This document shows, in pieces, positions 61,941-64,000 of a DNA stretch of 64,000 nucleotides; positions within the stretch are counted from its first letter, which is position 1, and every line of letters begins with the position of its first letter. A program made the position numbers and the translations under genes. The stretch spans positions 89,680 through 153,679 of the forward strand of contig CABMJJ010000009.1 of NCBI GenBank assembly GCA_902386555.1, written 5' to 3'. The DNA is from Candidatus Bilamarchaeum dharawalense. Its GTDB lineage: Archaea > Micrarchaeota > Micrarchaeia > Anstonellales > Bilamarchaeaceae. The notes beneath the pieces were generated by a model that saw only the letters and a list, made by a program, of their open reading frames with translations, had not been told where the DNA came from and made no database searches.

Positions 61941-63677
61941 CTAGATTACTAACCTTCCGGGTTCTGTAACTATCACTATTAAACGCAAAAATACAAGAAT
62001 CAGTTCTTTTCGAGCTCGGTAAATAATTTTATTGTACCATTCATTTCTGCTGTTGATGGTACCAAGCAAATCTCTGAATGCTTCTTTTTCACCAGGACCC
62101 ATTTTACTGTCAGTAACTTTTTTGTGTTCCTTGCCATCCACCATGGTAATTTCCTCCTGCTTGCCAATTTGTTTTTTGGCCTGTTCATACCAGGGTGGAA
62201 GTGAGGAACGTTTCTTGATAATTGCTTGAACAAAATCTCCCATGGTAACGGGTCTCTGTTGAACCTGTTTTCTTGCAAGCTCTTCTGCCTGCTCCTTTGG
62301 CATGCCACCTTTTACAAGTTCTTCGATCTTTTTCTCAATACCCAGAAATGCTTCTCTCCATGGAATGGTTGCGGCATCATCCACAATGGACTTGAGATCT
62401 GCAGATGCATACCCAAGAGTTGAAGCACCAAGAAGATTGAATGGAACAAATGCCCCAAGTGGCCTTTTTTTAGCATGCATTTTCAGTATGGAAACACCGG
62501 AAGTGTAATCAGGCTCGGGAAGGTAAATTGTTTTGCTAAAACGACCAGAACGTCTTAATGCAGGGTCAACATCCCAGGGTGCGTTTGTAGCTGCAATAAT
62601 AAGCACATTTTGGTTGTTGGCTTCAACACCATCCATCTCATAAAGCATCTGGTTAACTGCCATCTTCATGTACTGCTGGCCTTCCTGCTGGTCTCTTCTG
62701 CCACCTATGGCTTCAACTTCATCAAAGAACAAAAGACATGGTGAGTTTTTTCTTGCAAGTTCAAATACCTTGTGGATATTTTTTTCAGTATTACCAACAT
62801 ACATGTCCAGTAAATCAGATAATTTAGCATTAATGAAACCAGCTTGGCATTCGCCTGCAGCTGCCTTAACAATAAATGTTTTTCCACAACCAGGCGGACC
62901 ATACATCAAAATTCCGCCACCACCCAATTTACCATATTTTCTGGCAAGCTCGGGATTTCTCATTGGATAGACGACTGCTTCACGGATTTCTTCTTTCATT
63001 TTTGCCATGCCAGCTACGTCATTAAATGTCATGTTTGGTTTGGAAAGCATTTTTATGTCTGCCGTGCCCCCCTCCCCACCTTTTCCTTCCTGATCTTTCT
63101 TGGAACGGGCACTGTCCAAATGGGTTTTTGCTTCAGTGAGTTCTGGATTTAGTTCGAGAGCCTTTTCATAATCAGTAATGGCACTGGACATGGAACCTGC
63201 ATATTCAAATGCAAGACCTCGAAGATGGTAGGCTTCAGCAAAATCTGCCTTAAGAGAAATAACTTTGGTGAAATCCTCAACTGCCTTTTCGTATTCTTCA
63301 ATGGAAGCATAGGACAAACCACGGTTGTAGAAGGCCTTTAGATAATTTGGATTGAGGGTTATGGCCTTGTCATAGTCTTTTATTGCACTTTGAAAATCCT
63401 GCTTTCTATAGAAGGCATCACCACGATTATTGTAGATAATCGGGTTCTGGGGATCAAGTTCCATGGATTTTGTGTAATCGGCAATGGATTTATCGAAATT
63501 TTTAAGTTGGTAATAGGATAGGGCACGGTTGAAATAGGCTTCTGAAAAAACAGGATTGAGAAGAATGGCCATGTTATAATTTTCTATGGCTTTGTCAAAG
63601 TCGCCTTTCTCATAATAGTCATTACCCATTTGATAGTAGGTTTTTGCGTCTGTTGGATTGGGTTTTCTTTCCACCAT
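61941..63677 (-). CDS. TPR-AAA+ ATPase fusion
   Basis: A 578-residue protein. Residues about 12-215 contain six TPR repeats (for example YYQMGNDYYEKGDFDKAIEN and AYYNRALSYY-like helices). A Gly/Lys linker leads to one AAA module at about 235-420, with Walker A MYGPPGCGKT, Walker B LLFFDEVEAIGG and the RRSGRFSK arginine-finger region. The module resembles Vps4/spastin/CDC48 type. The helical tail ends in a hydrophobic IIYRARKELILVFLRLIVIV stretch, possibly a membrane anchor. An AAA unfoldase that picks clients through TPRs is likely. Confidence 0.9.
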   Translation of the reverse strand: MVERKPNPTDAKTYYQMGNDYYEKGDFDKAIENYNMAILLNPVFSEAYFNRALSYYQLKNFDKSIADYTKSMELDPQNPIIYNNRGDAFYRKQDFQSAIKDYDKAITLNPNYLKAFYNRGLSYASIEEYEKAVEDFTKVISLKADFAEAYHLRGLAFEYAGSMSSAITDYEKALELNPELTEAKTHLDSARSKKDQEGKGGEGGTADIKMLSKPNMTFNDVAGMAKMKEEIREAVVYPMRNPELARKYGKLGGGGILMYGPPGCGKTFIVKAAAGECQAGFINAKLSDLLDMYVGNTEKNIHKVFELARKNSPCLLFFDEVEAIGGRRDQQEGQQYMKMAVNQMLYEMDGVEANNQNVLIIAATNAPWDVDPALRRSGRFSKTIYLPEPDYTSGVSILKMHAKKRPLGAFVPFNLLGASTLGYASADLKSIVDDAATIPWREAFLGIEKKIEELVKGGMPKEQAEELARKQVQQRPVTMGDFVQAIIKKRSSLPPWYEQAKKQIGKQEEITMVDGKEHKKVTDSKMGPGEKEAFRDLLGTINSRNEWYNKIIYRARKELILVFLRLIVIVTEPGRLVI

Positions 63678-63736
63678 AGTTTCACTTGAGTACGCACTTT
63701 AGTTTATGTTGTAGGACATCTTTTTTAATCCTTCAT

Positions 63737-64000
<264 letters not shown>

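Overview
The window is gene-dense archaeal chromosome of moderate to low GC. Archaeal markers are a class I lysyl-tRNA synthetase, FEN-1 with a PCNA-binding tail, an MBF1-type zinc-ribbon/HTH factor, DUF357 beside Dim1/KsgA, a TrpY-like ACT regulator with TGTACA boxes, DPH6, a class III (pilin-type) signal peptide, archaeal SepF, and many TATA boxes 22-30 bases before start codons, which imply leaderless mRNAs. The mix of CDC48-like ATPases, a bacterial-type shikimate kinase, a bacterial-like ThrRS body and a large surface metalloprotease suits a DPANN-type lineage such as Diapherotrites or Micrarchaeota. That placement is a guess. No tRNA gene, CRISPR array or transposon was seen.

Layout. 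1-15,000: DnaJ (cut by the window edge), a kinase-fold protein, the Dim1/DUF357/nitroreductase group, a lone 5S rRNA, LysRS, TsaC, FEN-1, MBF1, a site-2 protease, a Lys/Pro-rich protein, ThrRS, and a free-standing ThrRS-type editing domain. 15,000-23,800: a class IV aminotransferase with a tandem Lrp regulator, a LAGLIDADG relic, PurM, DPH6, a HAD phosphatase, 5-formyl-THF cyclo-ligase, an HD phosphohydrolase and a DRG-type GTPase. 23,848-30,267: one 2139-residue exported, membrane-anchored metalloprotease-like protein. 30,264-36,532: trpY divergent from trpEGDCBA, with no trpF. 36,533-45,641: a promoter, a 26-codon aromatic-rich leader ORF, then a nine-gene operon covering DAHP synthase to chorismate and on to Phe and Tyr. 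45,664-56,065: an orphan protein, a membrane-anchored double AAA ATPase, a small HTH locus, H+-pyrophosphatase, SepF, ScpA, a CBS protein and a pilin-like protein. 56,058-60,033: a TrmB-type regulator, two related short peptides and a SPASM radical SAM enzyme, divergent from a second radical SAM gene and a PRMT-like methyltransferase. 60,030-64,000: dihydroorotase, a B3/B4 protein, a TPR-AAA ATPase and partial enolase.

The two strongest candidates for something undescribed are these. (1) The 56,058-57,369 cluster encodes two paralogous short peptides, both carrying an M-P-K-K-x3-E-x2-P-x-V-x-Y-M-G-P pattern, directly before a SPASM radical SAM enzyme. This is the usual architecture of a ribosomally made, post-translationally modified peptide. 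(2) The leader before the aromatic operon encodes a 26-residue peptide with nine aromatic residues. Its RNA can form two mutually exclusive foldings, as in bacterial ribosome-mediated attenuators. I know of no established archaeal example.

The trp and aro operons together turn erythrose-4-phosphate and PEP into Trp, Phe and Tyr, except for the missing TrpF step. Two different controls seem to be in place: a repressor for trp and a translated leader for aro. Several small ORFs (34, 26, 36, 50, 34, 31 and 18 codons) lie in spaces that would otherwise look empty.
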